This document shows positions 53,691 through 64,000 of a stretch of 64,000 nucleotides of DNA, piece after piece. Numbering within the stretch: the first letter of the stretch is position 1; the number at the start of each line of letters is the position of its first letter. The notes beneath the pieces were generated by a model. That model worked only from the letters and a program-made list of their open reading frames with translations. It was not told the origin of the DNA and did no database searches. The position numbers and the translations under genes were made by a program. This DNA comes from Daphnia carinata (lineage: Eukaryota > Arthropoda > Branchiopoda > Diplostraca > Daphniidae). The stretch is from contig NC_081339.1 of the NCBI RefSeq assembly GCF_022539665.2, positions 7,933,367 to 7,997,366 on the forward strand, read 5' to 3'.

Positions 53691-54630
53691 ACTATAAAAA
53701 ATCGAAAAATTTGAGCCCTTCGTTCGGACGTTGTTTTTAGTTCTAAAGTAATAAAAATACCATTTTTAGATTCCTGGTAACACAGAAAATCGAATGTCAC
53801 AGTATAACTTATAATGTTGAATGTAATGATCTATAATTAAATTTTGAAGTATTGAAATGTGTACAAACTACCACAAGGTGGCGCGAAAGAAGTGGCAAGT
53901 TACACTAATTTCAAAGAAAATGCTCTGTCAAATAAAGAATATTATTAAGGTAAACAAGTATTGGTATTGTATTTAAAAAAAAAACAGAACCAATAAAACA
54001 GACAATAAACGTGTATTAAAAATTTCCATGACGGCAACGCCTAGCTTAGCACTATGCCTTTGCATAACGAAAAGTCAGAAATGTAAACGTCAGGCACATG
54101 GTTAGGCACGGTCAGTAAGGCTGAGACCAGATTGCGTGAAATTCACATTTTAGATAGGTAGTGCGTCAGTTTCTTTTATTTTGTAGTTGTTAATATCACT
54201 TTGATATTTATGTTCAATTATGTAGTCGGGAGCTGATCAAATTTCCTTCAAAGTTTTATTTGTTTTTTCTCCAAAATGTTTTGTTTTACTTTATACAAGA
54301 AAGACAAATTGTAATGGGATCGTTGTTAACGCAGTTTCCTAATGACATCAGCTGTACATAAGAGCTCGTAATACAAGTATGTATTGGCGTGCGTAGATCT
54401 GGTGACTACAGGATCCCATCTGGAGAGAACGTCATGAACGCGAACAAGTGTTGGAAGAGGGGAAATACAATAACAGTGAGCGATGCTAGTGGGCGTGTTA
54501 AAGGCAAAATAAAAAAAGAGACAGAATTGCGATTGACGATATAAAAAGGCAGTGAGAAACTAGTGTTCAAGATGACAAACGAATGGGAGACCTGGTACTG
54601 AATGTACGCACGCCTTTTTTTTTATCTTCT
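53691..54630. other. Intergenic spacer between the decayed p62 copy and duplication copy B
   Basis: About 940 bp. No gene, RNA or repeat recognised. Confidence 0.5.
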
Positions 54631-55512
54631 GAGAAAGCAAATGACAGGTAACACTTTGTCAGTACAAAATAGCGGAAAATAACCGGAAAATATCAATGTC
54701 TTGTCTCCTAACGCAGAAAATGGCCATCTTAAGGTACTTACTGAAGTTTCTTTCCAACTGTCAAATTCTAGGGTAAAATAATTTTACTTAGAGATGTATG
54801 TTCCTGTGAGATTGTCGCCATAATATTAAATGCATTAAATGAGCTATTTTATACTTTTAAGTGTAAAGAGTAAAAAAAAAAAAAAAAAATTTGGGTTGAG
54901 CACTCACTGACTTTTCCGAGATTCTAACGGGGGGTGCTCCCTACGAAGGTGCATCCCAGATCGCTATCAGATACGAAATCTACGATCCTTGAGGGGGATG
55001 CACCCCGTGAGACGATGGCACACGAATGCTACGGCGTGACTTGGCACTAGGTACCAACCGTCTACCGCTTAGTTCGTCTTGGCTGCCTCACAGAGCCCGT
55101 ATCCGTTTTAAATCTCTTCCAACCCAGTGTCACTCAACCCTACATTAATTATGGGGATAATGCAAATCGTTTATACTGTACCATAGGCGATGAAAAACAC
55201 CTACTGCTCGTTATGGCGTCTTTTGACCTTTAATGTTAAATTTCACCAATAAGATAAACTTTTATGATAAAATAAAAAAATGAACTGTATTCGCAACTTA
55301 CCATGTTATTTATTGCTGACAATTCCTTTAAAGCTAGAAAAACTGTAACACACAAAAAATGGTACAAAAGAAGCTGGTGTAAGCTCGGGAGCGTGAATGG
55401 GACAGGTATACCAGTCCTAACATAAGACTAGAAGCAACTCTTCGGCTGCCATCAGGTGGCGTCGGAGTAGCAGTTTCCAAGAAATATATTTATAACTGTC
55501 ATTCCGCCCGTT
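54631..55512. repeat. Direct duplication, copy B (about 882 bp)
   Basis: Second copy of 51605-52486, same orientation, about 3 kb away. Differences are concentrated outside the 230-bp core; for example the A run before the core differs in length and the right flank has many substitutions. Confidence 0.9.
54893..55140. other. Invariant structured core B
   Basis: Identical to core A over 54893-55122. Closing arms GGGTTGAG (54893-54900) and CTCAACCC (55133-55140) are kept, as is CAGTG, while the bases between these arms on the 3' side differ from copy A (TCA against GCA; CC against TT). Confidence 0.6.
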
Positions 55513-55844
55513 ATGTTCGCAATTGAATGGAAGTGAAAATGACTTGGAGATGGCTTATGATTTAAGTGTAAGTAACTGTAGAATTAAACAAGCCACTTTG
55601 AGATCATAAAATTTATTGAACAACATAAATTTAGAAGAATGTTTGAACCGTCAAATGAGATGCTGCATTTTCCAAAAAGTAAACAAAAGGCATATTTTCG
55701 TGTCGAGTGATCTTGTCTCACTCTACGGATTCCTGCACAGCATATCGAACGTAATGGAACTCATTTCATCCTCCATGGAACGTACGACCCCATCCTGTAT
55801 TTCCGAATTTCAAAAGAAACAAAGAAAAAAAATTCCGCATAAGT
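55513..55844. other. 3' flank of the PB1-LIR gene
   Basis: 332 bp. A plus-strand frame (55616-55894) overlaps the end of the gene and is probably chance. Confidence 0.4.
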
Positions 55845-56877
55845 TCAACGCCAAAACCAACGATAAATCAGACATATTGATAGGTAAGTTATGACAGATA
55901 AAAAAACATTATGGACTTGTGAACGATCCGATTGATGACTAGCGCAACTGCTTTCGGTGGTAAAACGACGACGGCGACCACCAATATCTATCCCGCCACC
56001 AACTCGTGTCCAATCCTCCTCGCCGGAATGACTCTGGACCGAAAACGAGGATGAAGATGACGATAATGTCGACGAACGGACAAGAGGCGAATCGCCATTC
56101 CCGAAATAATCAGCATCGGAATTCGATTGTGATGCCTTGATCGTGGTAGACTCTAGTGAGACGGCCATGTTCCGCTGTTCTTCATCTAGAGCCACGTCCG
56201 CCGACTTATTTTCCTTTTCTGATCGTTTCAAATCTGTCGTAGAAGATTTACCTATGTAAAAAACGATTGGACAGCTGTTTTTTATGAATATAGCATCAAA
56301 TTCAAAATTAGCTAACCAAAATCTTCGAGGAGTGTGACGATACGCTCTCCCAGGGTGTGAATAGTTCTCTCAAGTCGATTTAAAGTGTCGACAATCTTTA
56401 ACCCGCTATTTTCGCAGCAAGGAATTACAGCATTATATTCTTTATTTTGAAGTACGTCATTCGAGGGTTGCTTTTGGCCAGGTAACTGCACAAATATTTG
56501 AAGTGGCAAGCTAGACAGGTAGCTGAAACATTGTAATGCGGTCACCGTTTCCTTTATGTCGTCAATAGGCAGAATTATCTTATCATCGTATTTGTCTATA
56601 TATAATTTGAAACAAACAGTGAATTGTAAAGTCGTAGTAGCAAATAAAACAAAAAGCACTTACCGATGAAAACAACTTGAAACGGTTGGACAACGTCAGG
56701 AAAAATAGTTTTCAATTTTTCTCTCAACGTTTGGGTTGTCGCGCTGCCTTTACTTTGTTGACGTGCATACAGTTTGGGCTGGTCATCAAACCAAGAAATG
56801 AATTTGAAATCTCCTATTTGCTTATCACCGACCAACAGACCGCACTTCAACATCACCGTCGATTCCTTGCAAGACAT
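55845..56877 (-). CDS. PB1 protein with LIR-like motif and C-terminal membrane anchor; candidate autophagy receptor
   Basis: Three exons (56877-56664, 56595-56317, 56251-55845) give 299 aa. Residues 1-100 form a PB1 domain (MLKCGLLVG, acidic loop DKYDDKIILPIDDIKET) without the KEIRRF cluster of p62. A short helical or coiled segment follows (LKIVDTLNRLERTIHTLGER). The third exon is Ser- and acid-rich and holds SGEEDWTRVGG, where residues 245-248 (W-T-R-V) fit the LC3-interacting W-x-x-[LIV] pattern with acidic residues before it. The final 23 residues include FLSVITYLSICLIY then RWFWR, a tail-anchor shape. No ZZ or UBA. It lies head-to-head with p62 at 1.17 kb. Function is inferred: membrane-bound partner of p62 or receptor for organelle autophagy. 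Confidence 0.75.
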
Positions 56878-58043
56878 TTTGGAGAATGATGAATTATTTC
56901 CAAAATGTTGGCTTGTTTACACCATGGGCATCAACGTCGTACAACGTCCCAAAGTTTCCGTGTCGACCATTCTTGGAACTGCAACAAAGATCAGAATTAG
57001 AAACATATGCACAGTTTATATCAGTTTTACGTGGAACTGAACTGTTTCCTCCAAAATAGGAGGTTGCTTCTGCGATTCGAGCCCTTTTTGTCTCATGAAG
57101 AAAGAATCGTTTTTGGTGTATGACGAAAGAAAGGAATAGCAACGCACGGTGATGTGGCCATTGGTAATTCAACCAATCGTATGACTGTTTAAGCTGGAAA
57201 GGGATAACGAAGTAGCCATGTTATTTTAATTTGGCAGCAAATAAGGATTTTTAGCGAATCCCCATTTTCGTAATCAACCCTTTTCGCCTTGAAAAACAAA
57301 AAGTTTGATCTTTCAATTTAGTTTAGTTTTATGGTTGTCAAGTAGTCTTTGTGTGCGAAACGATAGTTTTCCTCGAAAAAAGAGAATGGTAATGGTTTTA
57401 GCCGCACGCGTTCACAAGGAACAGGACATGTTTTGATCGTAAACCAAAATTCAACGTAGTGCGTATGAATCATCCGAAATTGCGCAGTTGGTGGCATGAA
57501 GTCTGGATGTGTCACGTTATCATTACAAACTGATACCGAGGAACTGAAAAAAATACATTGTGTTCGCAGTCGACCTTAAAAAAACATAACAAAAGATGCT
57601 ATAGCACAGAGGGGTGAATTAAAAGGAGAGCTGCCCAAAAATGATTTGGGTAAATTCTTTGTCTTTTTCGTTACTGGGGCAGTAGCAAAACTGCGATCGT
57701 AATGAAACATCATGGCGTCATTCTTGTCTTTCTTCCATTCTGTACTTCTTTCTAGAAACATGTTCCAACGGTTTTTAGGTTTTGAAATGTCATCTGTTGT
57801 TCGTCAGATGGCGTTGAAAGCCCAAATATTTTGTTGCCAGTCACGTTGTGCTTGCAGCATTTAGTTTCATTTCAGCACGAGAACTACGTAGACATTCCGG
57901 AATTCTCTGGAAAGTGACGCAACTAAAAGTGTTTTGGTATAAAAGACGCGAAAACAGTTCGAAGTATTAGTATTGAAAGAGAAGAAGGTGAAGCTAGAAG
58001 CAGAATCTGAAGCCCAATCACAAGCTGAACAAGTTAATCAAAA
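56878..58043. promoter_or_regulatory. Divergent promoter region, PB1-LIR gene and p62
   Basis: 1166 bp between divergent ATGs. Parts resemble 52769-53179, so this region was duplicated with the pair. The leader next to the p62 ATG is similar in both copies. Confidence 0.5.
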
Positions 58044-60168
58044 ATGGCGAATACATTACCATTTAAGTGTTATCTTTTAACTAACAACGAACAAGATAAG
58101 GAAATTCGTCGTTTCACTGTTGACCCAGACGTGGTGGGTAATTTCACGTATCTTAGGGAGAAAGTCCGTTCCGTTTACCCACAGTTGCTACGTGAGAATT
58201 TCAGTATTTCCTATATTGGTAAGTATTTTCCCTTTGTTGTTTCAGATTGTGATGGCTAGTGAAGCAGGCTAACAATATGTTTTTTGTTTTCTTTGTTTTT
58301 TGATGATTCAGACGAAGAAGGAGACAAAGTGACAGTGTCTAGTGACGATGAGCTCTTGGGAGCCCTTATGTTTGCCAAGCGTAAAGATGATGAGCCATTC
58401 CGTCTCATTATTCAACTTACCGGTGGAGTGAGACCTGAAGGTGCATCACCACCTTCTGGGTCACCTGGCAATTGTGAAGGGGAAATCCACTGGGGTGTGA
58501 CTTGTGATGGCTGTCAAGGGACTGTCAAAGGATTTCGCTATAAATGTTTCCAATGTCCTGATTTTGATCTATGCGGAAGATGTGAAACAGCAGGACAACA
58601 TCCAGGACATACGCTTATTCGCGTTACAGGAGCTATGGTAATTTAAAAAAAAACTTATGCTTGTTAGGTGGTTTCTCAATAACACTGTTTTTGTTTTCAG
58701 CCTGTGTCATTCCAGGCAATGAGGAACTTACTGAATGGAGGGGCTGAAGTTCCACATTGGCGTCGGAAGCATCATGGACGTTTCCACCATCATCAAGGCC
58801 ATCACGGATGGAGCGCCTGTTCCCAACCTGGCGCCAATGCTGAAGTTAATCCCCCAACCGCGGCGTCAGGGTGCAATAAAGGAGCAAATAAGCCAGATGG
58901 GAAGCCGCATTGTCCATACAAATTTTACATGGACCAGGCAAAAGAAACTGCCTCAAATTTCCAAGCTAACCACCCCGAATACCTTTCGAGTTTGGGCAGC
59001 ACGATTGCGTCCGTCATAGAAGGGCTCGGACTAGGTAAAATGCTGTACGCGGTAGTATATTTTAGATCACAAGGTTTGACTTTTGTTTTCTTGTGTAATG
59101 TAGGACTTGGCGTTGGTAGCAGTGGTGGATCCTGCCCTCGTACATCTTCGCAGAAGCCAGAAGCAAAGAAAGAAAATATTGTCAAGCAGGAGACCAAACC
59201 CGAAGCGAAGAATAACAAACAAGAAGTAAAAAAAGAAGTTATCATTCCCGTCACTCTAGAGAGTGATGAGGTGCCTGTCAGCGCGTCCATTATGAACCCT
59301 TATGCTCAGCTATTTGACGCAATTGCGGTTGCGAGGGCTGTTGAAATGAGCAATGCCAACCTGGCAGCCGGCGCTGCTGCGGCCGCCCAAAAAAATGCAA
59401 ATGCTGAAACTGCTGTTCCTAAAGTAAGTCCCCAGTCTGACATGACTTCACAGACGGGAATGACAGCTCAAGCGCCGCCTCAAGCTGTCGCTGAGGCCGT
59501 AGCTGAAGCAGTAGCACAGGCCCCTTCCCAGGCTGTCGCCGAGGCTGTTGCTGAAGCTGCTGCTTCAGCCCTTCCTCAGGCCGTAGCTGAGGCTGTTGCT
59601 GAGGCTGCTGCTTCGGCCCCTTCTCAGGCTGTCGCGGATGCTGTTGCTAAAGCTGCTGCAGAGGCCGCTAGTGCTGCTCAGACTGCCAGTATTCAAGCTC
59701 TGGCTGAGGCTGGTACTGCAGCCGAAAAAGATCCTTCTCCGTCACAGCAAAATGAAAATACGACAGCGAGCGTGAAGCCTTCCTCCCCGCGTGGTGATTC
59801 TGGTGACTGGACCATCGTAGACCATGGAACAGGAAACGCTAGTAGCGGTAGATCAACCCCTGCAGAGCCTGCCACCCAAACAGAGGGTGCCCGTCCGAAA
59901 AATCCGCCTCAAAAGCCAGTGCAGGAGAAGGTTCCGAGTCATCCAGGTAAACCAGAGTGATGTGTCTTTAAAGTGAAATACAATTGGTTTTAATTCTGAT
60001 TTAAATAACGCAGATCCTTACATATGCGCTGCTTTGGAGACTATGCTGGCAATGGGATTTACCAATGAAGGAGGTTGGCTTGCCCAGCTATTGGAAGTCA
60101 AAGAGGGAGACATAGGAAAGACCCTAGACGTTTTACAGTCACAATTCCAGCGCCGTCAGCAGTTTTAG
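58044..60168 (+). CDS. SQSTM1: p62/sequestosome-1 (Ref(2)P), selective autophagy receptor
   Basis: Delivers ubiquitinated cargo to autophagosomes and forms PB1 polymers. Five exons (58044-58218, 58312-58637, 58701-59034, 59104-59946, 60014-60168) give 610 aa, longer than the 440 of human. PB1 spans residues 1-100, with basic KEIRRF and acidic [15 protein letters not shown], so head-to-tail polymerisation is possible. The ZZ finger spans about 118-162 ([34 protein letters not shown]). Next comes a His/Gln-rich then Lys/Glu-rich linker and an Ala/Val/Glu repeat. The LIR is SGDWTIVDH (D513-V517), and the C-terminal UBA carries [13 protein letters not shown]. Every part needed for a receptor is present. 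The KEAP1-binding motif of vertebrates is not obvious. Confidence 0.95.
59475..59666 (+). repeat. In-frame 48-bp minisatellite in p62 (four 16-aa units)
   Basis: Four tandem units of the type [16 protein letters not shown] follow one another without a break in the fourth exon. Codons vary between units, so the repeat is not very recent. It lies in the linker between ZZ and LIR and predicts an Ala-rich helix. Confidence 0.85.
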
Positions 60169-60635
60169 GAAAAATTACTGAATTCAAATTCCGCAATGGT
60201 AGTCGTGGAACTCGACGGATGCATTAATCGTTTTACTTTTCGCTACTCCAATTTTATACTGCATTATAATCACCTATCGTTAATCATGGTATTAAGACTC
60301 TTTCGCATTATTTTACCTATGTGTCCTGTTTAGTTTTTAGTTCTTCTTCATCGGTGATTGTAATCCGAGATTAGTTAGCAAGTGACACCTAGAAATACAC
60401 GTATATCGACCGCGAAGATAAAAATTTGTATTTATTTTATTTCCCTTTTTTTTTTCAAGATAACGTGAAGGGTCTCTATTTGACTGGTTTTATCTGCCGG
60501 ATCTGTGTGACAGGCCAGGTCCAAAGTGTTCCTTACAACCACAGAGTTCCACGTCAGTCGATCTTTTTAAGCCACGTAGCCGAGAAACACCTGTATAAGA
60601 GTGCGGTTTCCTTACCTTCGTTTGACAAGTATTTA
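60169..60635. other. Intergenic, p62 3' flank and promoter of the secreted gene
   Basis: 467 bp. Includes a TATA box at 60594-60600. Confidence 0.5.
60594..60600 (+). promoter_or_regulatory. TATA box of the secreted-protein gene
   Basis: TATAAGA about 42 bp before the first ATG, implying a very short leader. Confidence 0.5.
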
Positions 60636-62090
60636 ATGTACACACACATGGCGAATCCTGCGGTTAAAGTTCTGTTTGTGGTGGTGGTTTTGTTCGCATC
60701 CTCATCCGCTTTGCCTACGACAAAATGTGCACGTGCGTCACCAGAGGAGCTCTGGTATTCTGATTACTCACCGATGCTCAAATCCACCTGTTTAGAGGGT
60801 ATAACAGAGCCCACCAACATCCAACGTAAAGCCCTGCACTATCAATCATATAAATCTAATTATTTATTCAGAAATGTCGTACTACTTTCGGCTGATCTTG
60901 GACCGAGTGGAAGGCGATCATTTATTCACTTTCATCCCACACATTAAGGAGGATCCAGAGTAAGGTGTTCGCGTTCCACACAGCGATGAATTATAATCAA
61001 TATGAAAATTTGTATTGACATTTATGCCGAGCAGGAAAGCGAAAAACCTCACAGAGAGCATGACCTTGGCAGAAAAGACAGCCCTTTTTCTTATGGGACA
61101 AGCATACGACGTCATAGAAGACTCTTGGTTGACCCTCGGAGAAACCAGCCGTCTGTTTTTGGCTGGTGGTGCGCCGGCCAGTGAGGTGGTCCGATCGATG
61201 GAAAACCTACAAAGTAAAAAAAAACGTCGTGTTACACCATGTGCTTTCTTCTCTCGAGTCAAAGCTTAGAGTACGACGTACGTCTTTCATTTTGTCCCAC
61301 TGTTTCCTTTTTCTTGCCCTTTTCTTAGAAGCCCATGTTCACGCAAACGAACTGCTAATTGACGCTGGCCGCAAAATCGCATTTTTCTTCAGAGATATGC
61401 TGGAATTAGGTAATGATTTTTCATATAGGGGAATTGTAATTTCCAAAACTATATATACGTTCGTCTCTACGATTGCAGCTATTGAAGGAGTCACGCTCAT
61501 GTTAGAAACAGAAGTGGACGAAGCACCGGAAGGTGATTATGAACTGGCTAAATTGATACAGGAGAAAATAATAAAGGTGAATTAAAATCCAAAAGATCGT
61601 AAATCTCTTTTTTAAATTCTAGCTCATTTCTGTTCACAGACATCACCTTTAGATTTAATTGGCATCATTGTTCGTCGATTTATTGGCAGAAGCATGGGCA
61701 CTGTACAAACATCGCCCAACAAAGATGTAAAACTTGATGATTTTATAATTAGCATATCTTCTATCTCATTGTTTTTTTCGTACTTAAGGCTCCAGATGTT
61801 CTATTCAGTGTTATGCCGAGGATCAATCAGGTACGGCCTGTTGTTTTGTTTACCACACGTTTCACTGAAAACTTCACAATTTGAAAATGTAGATGGTTAA
61901 TGACTTTAAAGCGATGATGGAAAGTGAACTGTTGACAGCCGAAAGTTGGACATCCTTCATGGAAAAAGAGCTCGAAAAGTCTTTGGTGGCTACAAAGAAA
62001 CGCGAGCTAGAAAACTTTGTGCTTATTTATCGTAACGAAATTTACGTTTACGAAGTGCTAATGAATATGATCACTTCCTACACTGAATAA
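60636..62090 (+). CDS. Secreted helical protein, unrecognised
   Basis: Eight exons (60636-60798, 60872-60959, 61035-61213, 61329-61409, 61479-61576, 61640-61726, 61789-61830, 61893-62090) join to 311 aa. An in-frame second ATG at 60648 would give 307 and a cleaner signal peptide (VKVLFVVVVLFASSSALP). The mature part has few Cys and is rich in Glu, Leu and Met with helix-forming stretches (MVNDFKAMMESELL, MEKELEKSLVATKKRELENF). No domain recognised. The signal peptide, TATA promoter and lack of family resemblance suggest a lineage-specific extracellular protein. An AATAAA at 62086-62091 overlaps the stop codon. Confidence 0.7.
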
Positions 62091-62091
62091 A
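62086..62091 (+). terminator. Possible polyadenylation signal overlapping a stop codon
   Basis: AATAAA contains the TAA stop (62088-62090) of the secreted-protein gene. Use would give a 3' UTR of only some 15-30 nt. Confidence 0.35.
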
Positions 62092-62620
62092 GAACTATCT
62101 AACGTGTCTAGTGCAATACAACTGATTGAACATCACTACGGATAAGTTTCCTTTGCGTCAAATCAAGACAATCCTTCCACATTTATCCCGTCCAACTCAC
62201 GTGTAATGCAAATGTGACGTGGAGGCCTTTGCGGGCTTACGAGGCCTTACTCGCGAGCAGGGATAAAAAAAAACGCTAGTCGGATCGAAGTTGCATATAC
62301 GTAACCACCAATTAACTCACTTTTATTAACCAATAAAATTGCACTAATCCTAACGATATTGCAATCGCTAACAAGCGCAATACGTGGCCTTCATGCAAAT
62401 GAAAATGACGAATTTTTATTCACAGTTTGTATCCACTTCTCTTTTATTTTTAAACGGTGGCACGCTATGCAAGAGGAGCATGGAGTATACGACTTCCATA
62501 ATGTAATCCGCTTAGTGCAGCCTGGCGTCCACGTATAAAAAGCCGACGTCGAGTTGGCTTGATTGTGCAGTTTGGTGTTGACGCTGACGTTCAAACCATA
62601 CACCTTGTTCGGATAACAAC
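62091..62620. other. Arrestin promoter region
   Basis: 530 bp between the secreted-protein gene and the arrestin start. Apart from the TATA box, no other element is clear. Confidence 0.5.
62534..62540 (+). promoter_or_regulatory. TATA box of the arrestin gene
   Basis: TATAAAA about 80 bp before the ATG at 62621, with GTGCAGTTT about 30 bp downstream as a possible initiator. Confidence 0.6.
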
Positions 62621-64000
62621 ATGCAAACCAATCTCATGAAAAAACTCTCACCTAGTGGAGATGTAAGTTTGACTGAAAATTTATACGAAATCAAACGCTT
62701 TAAGTACAATCACAACATTTCATTTGCAGATAACATTGTACATTGCCCAAAGGGAATATGTGGACCATTATAAAAGCGTCGATCCCATTGGTGTGTCTCT
62801 TGTTACCTATTCAAATTGTATGGCAAATTATATTGATCACGGTGCTAACACTTTGGTTCTTACTTAGACGGAGTTGTCATGGTGCCCATTAGCAAAGCCC
62901 ACGGCCATCGTCTTTTTGTTGAAATTCAGCTCCACTTTAGATATGCAAGTCTTTCGCCATTGAACATGTATCAGTTTCAATCAGCGTCTCATTTCAAATT
63001 ACAGGGTGCAGAGGCGGAAGAATTTTCCAACATACCGTTCAAAAAAATGGTTGTCGTAGCATCGCAAGAGCTTTTCCCGTTGGGGAACGGACCAAATCAG
63101 ATACCCCATGTCTTTACCAATTGGCAGGTATCACCGACATTCTCATCATTTTTTTAATTAGTTGCCCGATACATAAGCCTTTTTTATTCAACAGACGGCC
63201 TTGTGTAAGAAGATGGCCAACATGCAAGGCATTTGCCCGTTCAAATTAGAATTCCCACAAGGTTCACCACCGTCGCTGGTGGTGGCCGGCCCTGCAGGTG
63301 TATCAGGCGAGCCTTGGTGAAATAAACTATTCAAATCATACATCTCGCTAGATACCAACTCATTGATTTTACTTTCATCCCAATAGCGGCCTGACTTATC
63401 AAGTTGTTGCTTACTTTTGCACCGACCCGACTCTTCCGCTTGTCAAAAAGTACGTATCTAATATTTACACATAGATTTTTAAGACTAATAAAATTAACAA
63501 AGAATTCTCATTTTTTTTTATTGAGAAAAGAAACACGGTGGGATTTAACGTGCGTGTTACTCAGGAAACCCTACCAGTGCCTTTGCTTGAGCAGCTTTCC
63601 TTAGCGCCCAGCACTCGGCCAGCTACGCTGGTGCAACGGCAATTCCTTCTATCGCCCGGCAAAATGCAAATCGAGATGTGCCTCGATCGGGCCGTTGTTT
63701 ATTACGGAGAGAAATTATCTATGCACGTGCAAATCACTAACAACAGCAGCCGGACGATTCGCAAAATCAAATGCAAATTGTATCAAGTGTCACAACTTTC
63801 ATTCGCCTCGGGTGAACGCCGAGCGCCGTTGTATTGCATGGAAACGACAGAAGGATGTCCCATCCCACCAGGAGCAATACTTCAAAGAGTATAGAAAGAA
63901 GGAAACTAGCAATCATTTAAATTATTTATTTATTTTTAATTGTTATAAAAAATAGACATACACTTTGATTACGAAACTGCAACCTCATCGCACCAATGAA
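62621..64000 (+). CDS. Arrestin (phosrestin/beta-arrestin family), 3' part outside window
   Basis: Binds phosphorylated, activated GPCRs and ends their signalling. Visible exons: 62621-62662, 62730-62790, 62868-62944, 63005-63127, 63195-63316, 63387-63449, 63531-63888 and 63956 to the edge. The N-lobe is present: KLSPSGDITLYIAQREYVDH, DGVVMVPISK (arrestins have a conserved VDGVV), IPFKKMVVVASQELFP, LEFPQGSPPSLVV, GEPCGLTYQVVAYFC. The C-lobe starts at RQFLLSPGKMQIEMCLDRAVVYYGEKLSMHV with NNSSRTIRKIKC. A TATA promoter suggests tissue-specific, perhaps visual, expression. The intron at 62945-63004 has a GC donor and is 60 nt without stop, so a 20-residue insertion by retention is possible. Confidence 0.93.

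Noticed and set aside
55616-55894. 92-codon plus frame at the 3' end of the PB1-LIR gene
   Set aside because: Overlaps the coding and 3' untranslated part of that gene in antisense; no features.

Overview
The window is nuclear DNA of an arthropod. Genes have many exons, introns are mostly 55-90 bp with GT-AG borders, and products are typical of animals. Compact introns, dense genes and local gene duplication suggest a cladoceran crustacean such as Daphnia, but that is inference. Coding coordinates below are spliced models built by reading exon borders and checking that every intron preserves phase. Each gene span includes its introns.

Left part (1-23 kb): carboxypeptidase D (minus, cut by the left edge) lies head-to-head with ribophorin I. 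Next come the glucose-sensing bHLH-ZIP factor Mondo (plus) and, convergent to it, a C/EBP bZIP factor whose upstream region holds three perfect CRE palindromes. BRPF (Br140) and the RBR ubiquitin ligase ariadne-2 follow on the minus strand.

Middle (23-41 kb): a LAP2-like nuclear-envelope protein (plus), NAD isocitrate dehydrogenase gamma (minus), a small unrecognised two-exon gene (plus), importin-9 (plus), Su(var)3-9 (minus), a TP53I13-like secreted protein (plus) and a WSCD-type Golgi sulfotransferase (minus).

Right part (41-64 kb): an expanded family related to the autophagy receptor p62/SQSTM1. It includes a PB1-ZZ gene (41.1-42.0 kb), a full p62 (58.0-60.2 kb) and, head-to-head with p62, a PB1 protein with a LIR-like motif and a C-terminal membrane anchor (55.8-56.9 kb). 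A decayed copy of that head-to-head pair sits at 52.5-53.7 kb and still carries an intact PB1-only reading frame. An 882-bp direct duplication at 51.6 and 54.6 kb contains a 230-bp core that is identical in both copies and predicts a strongly folded RNA, while its flanks have diverged. A four-TM gene and the Arp2/3 regulator NCKIPSD lie between the family members. A secreted protein of unknown function and an arrestin (cut by the right edge) end the window.

The main candidate for an undescribed system is the p62 cluster: a complete receptor beside PB1-only, PB1-ZZ and membrane-anchored PB1-LIR relatives that could co-assemble with it. No CRISPR array, tRNA, rRNA or clear transposase gene was seen.
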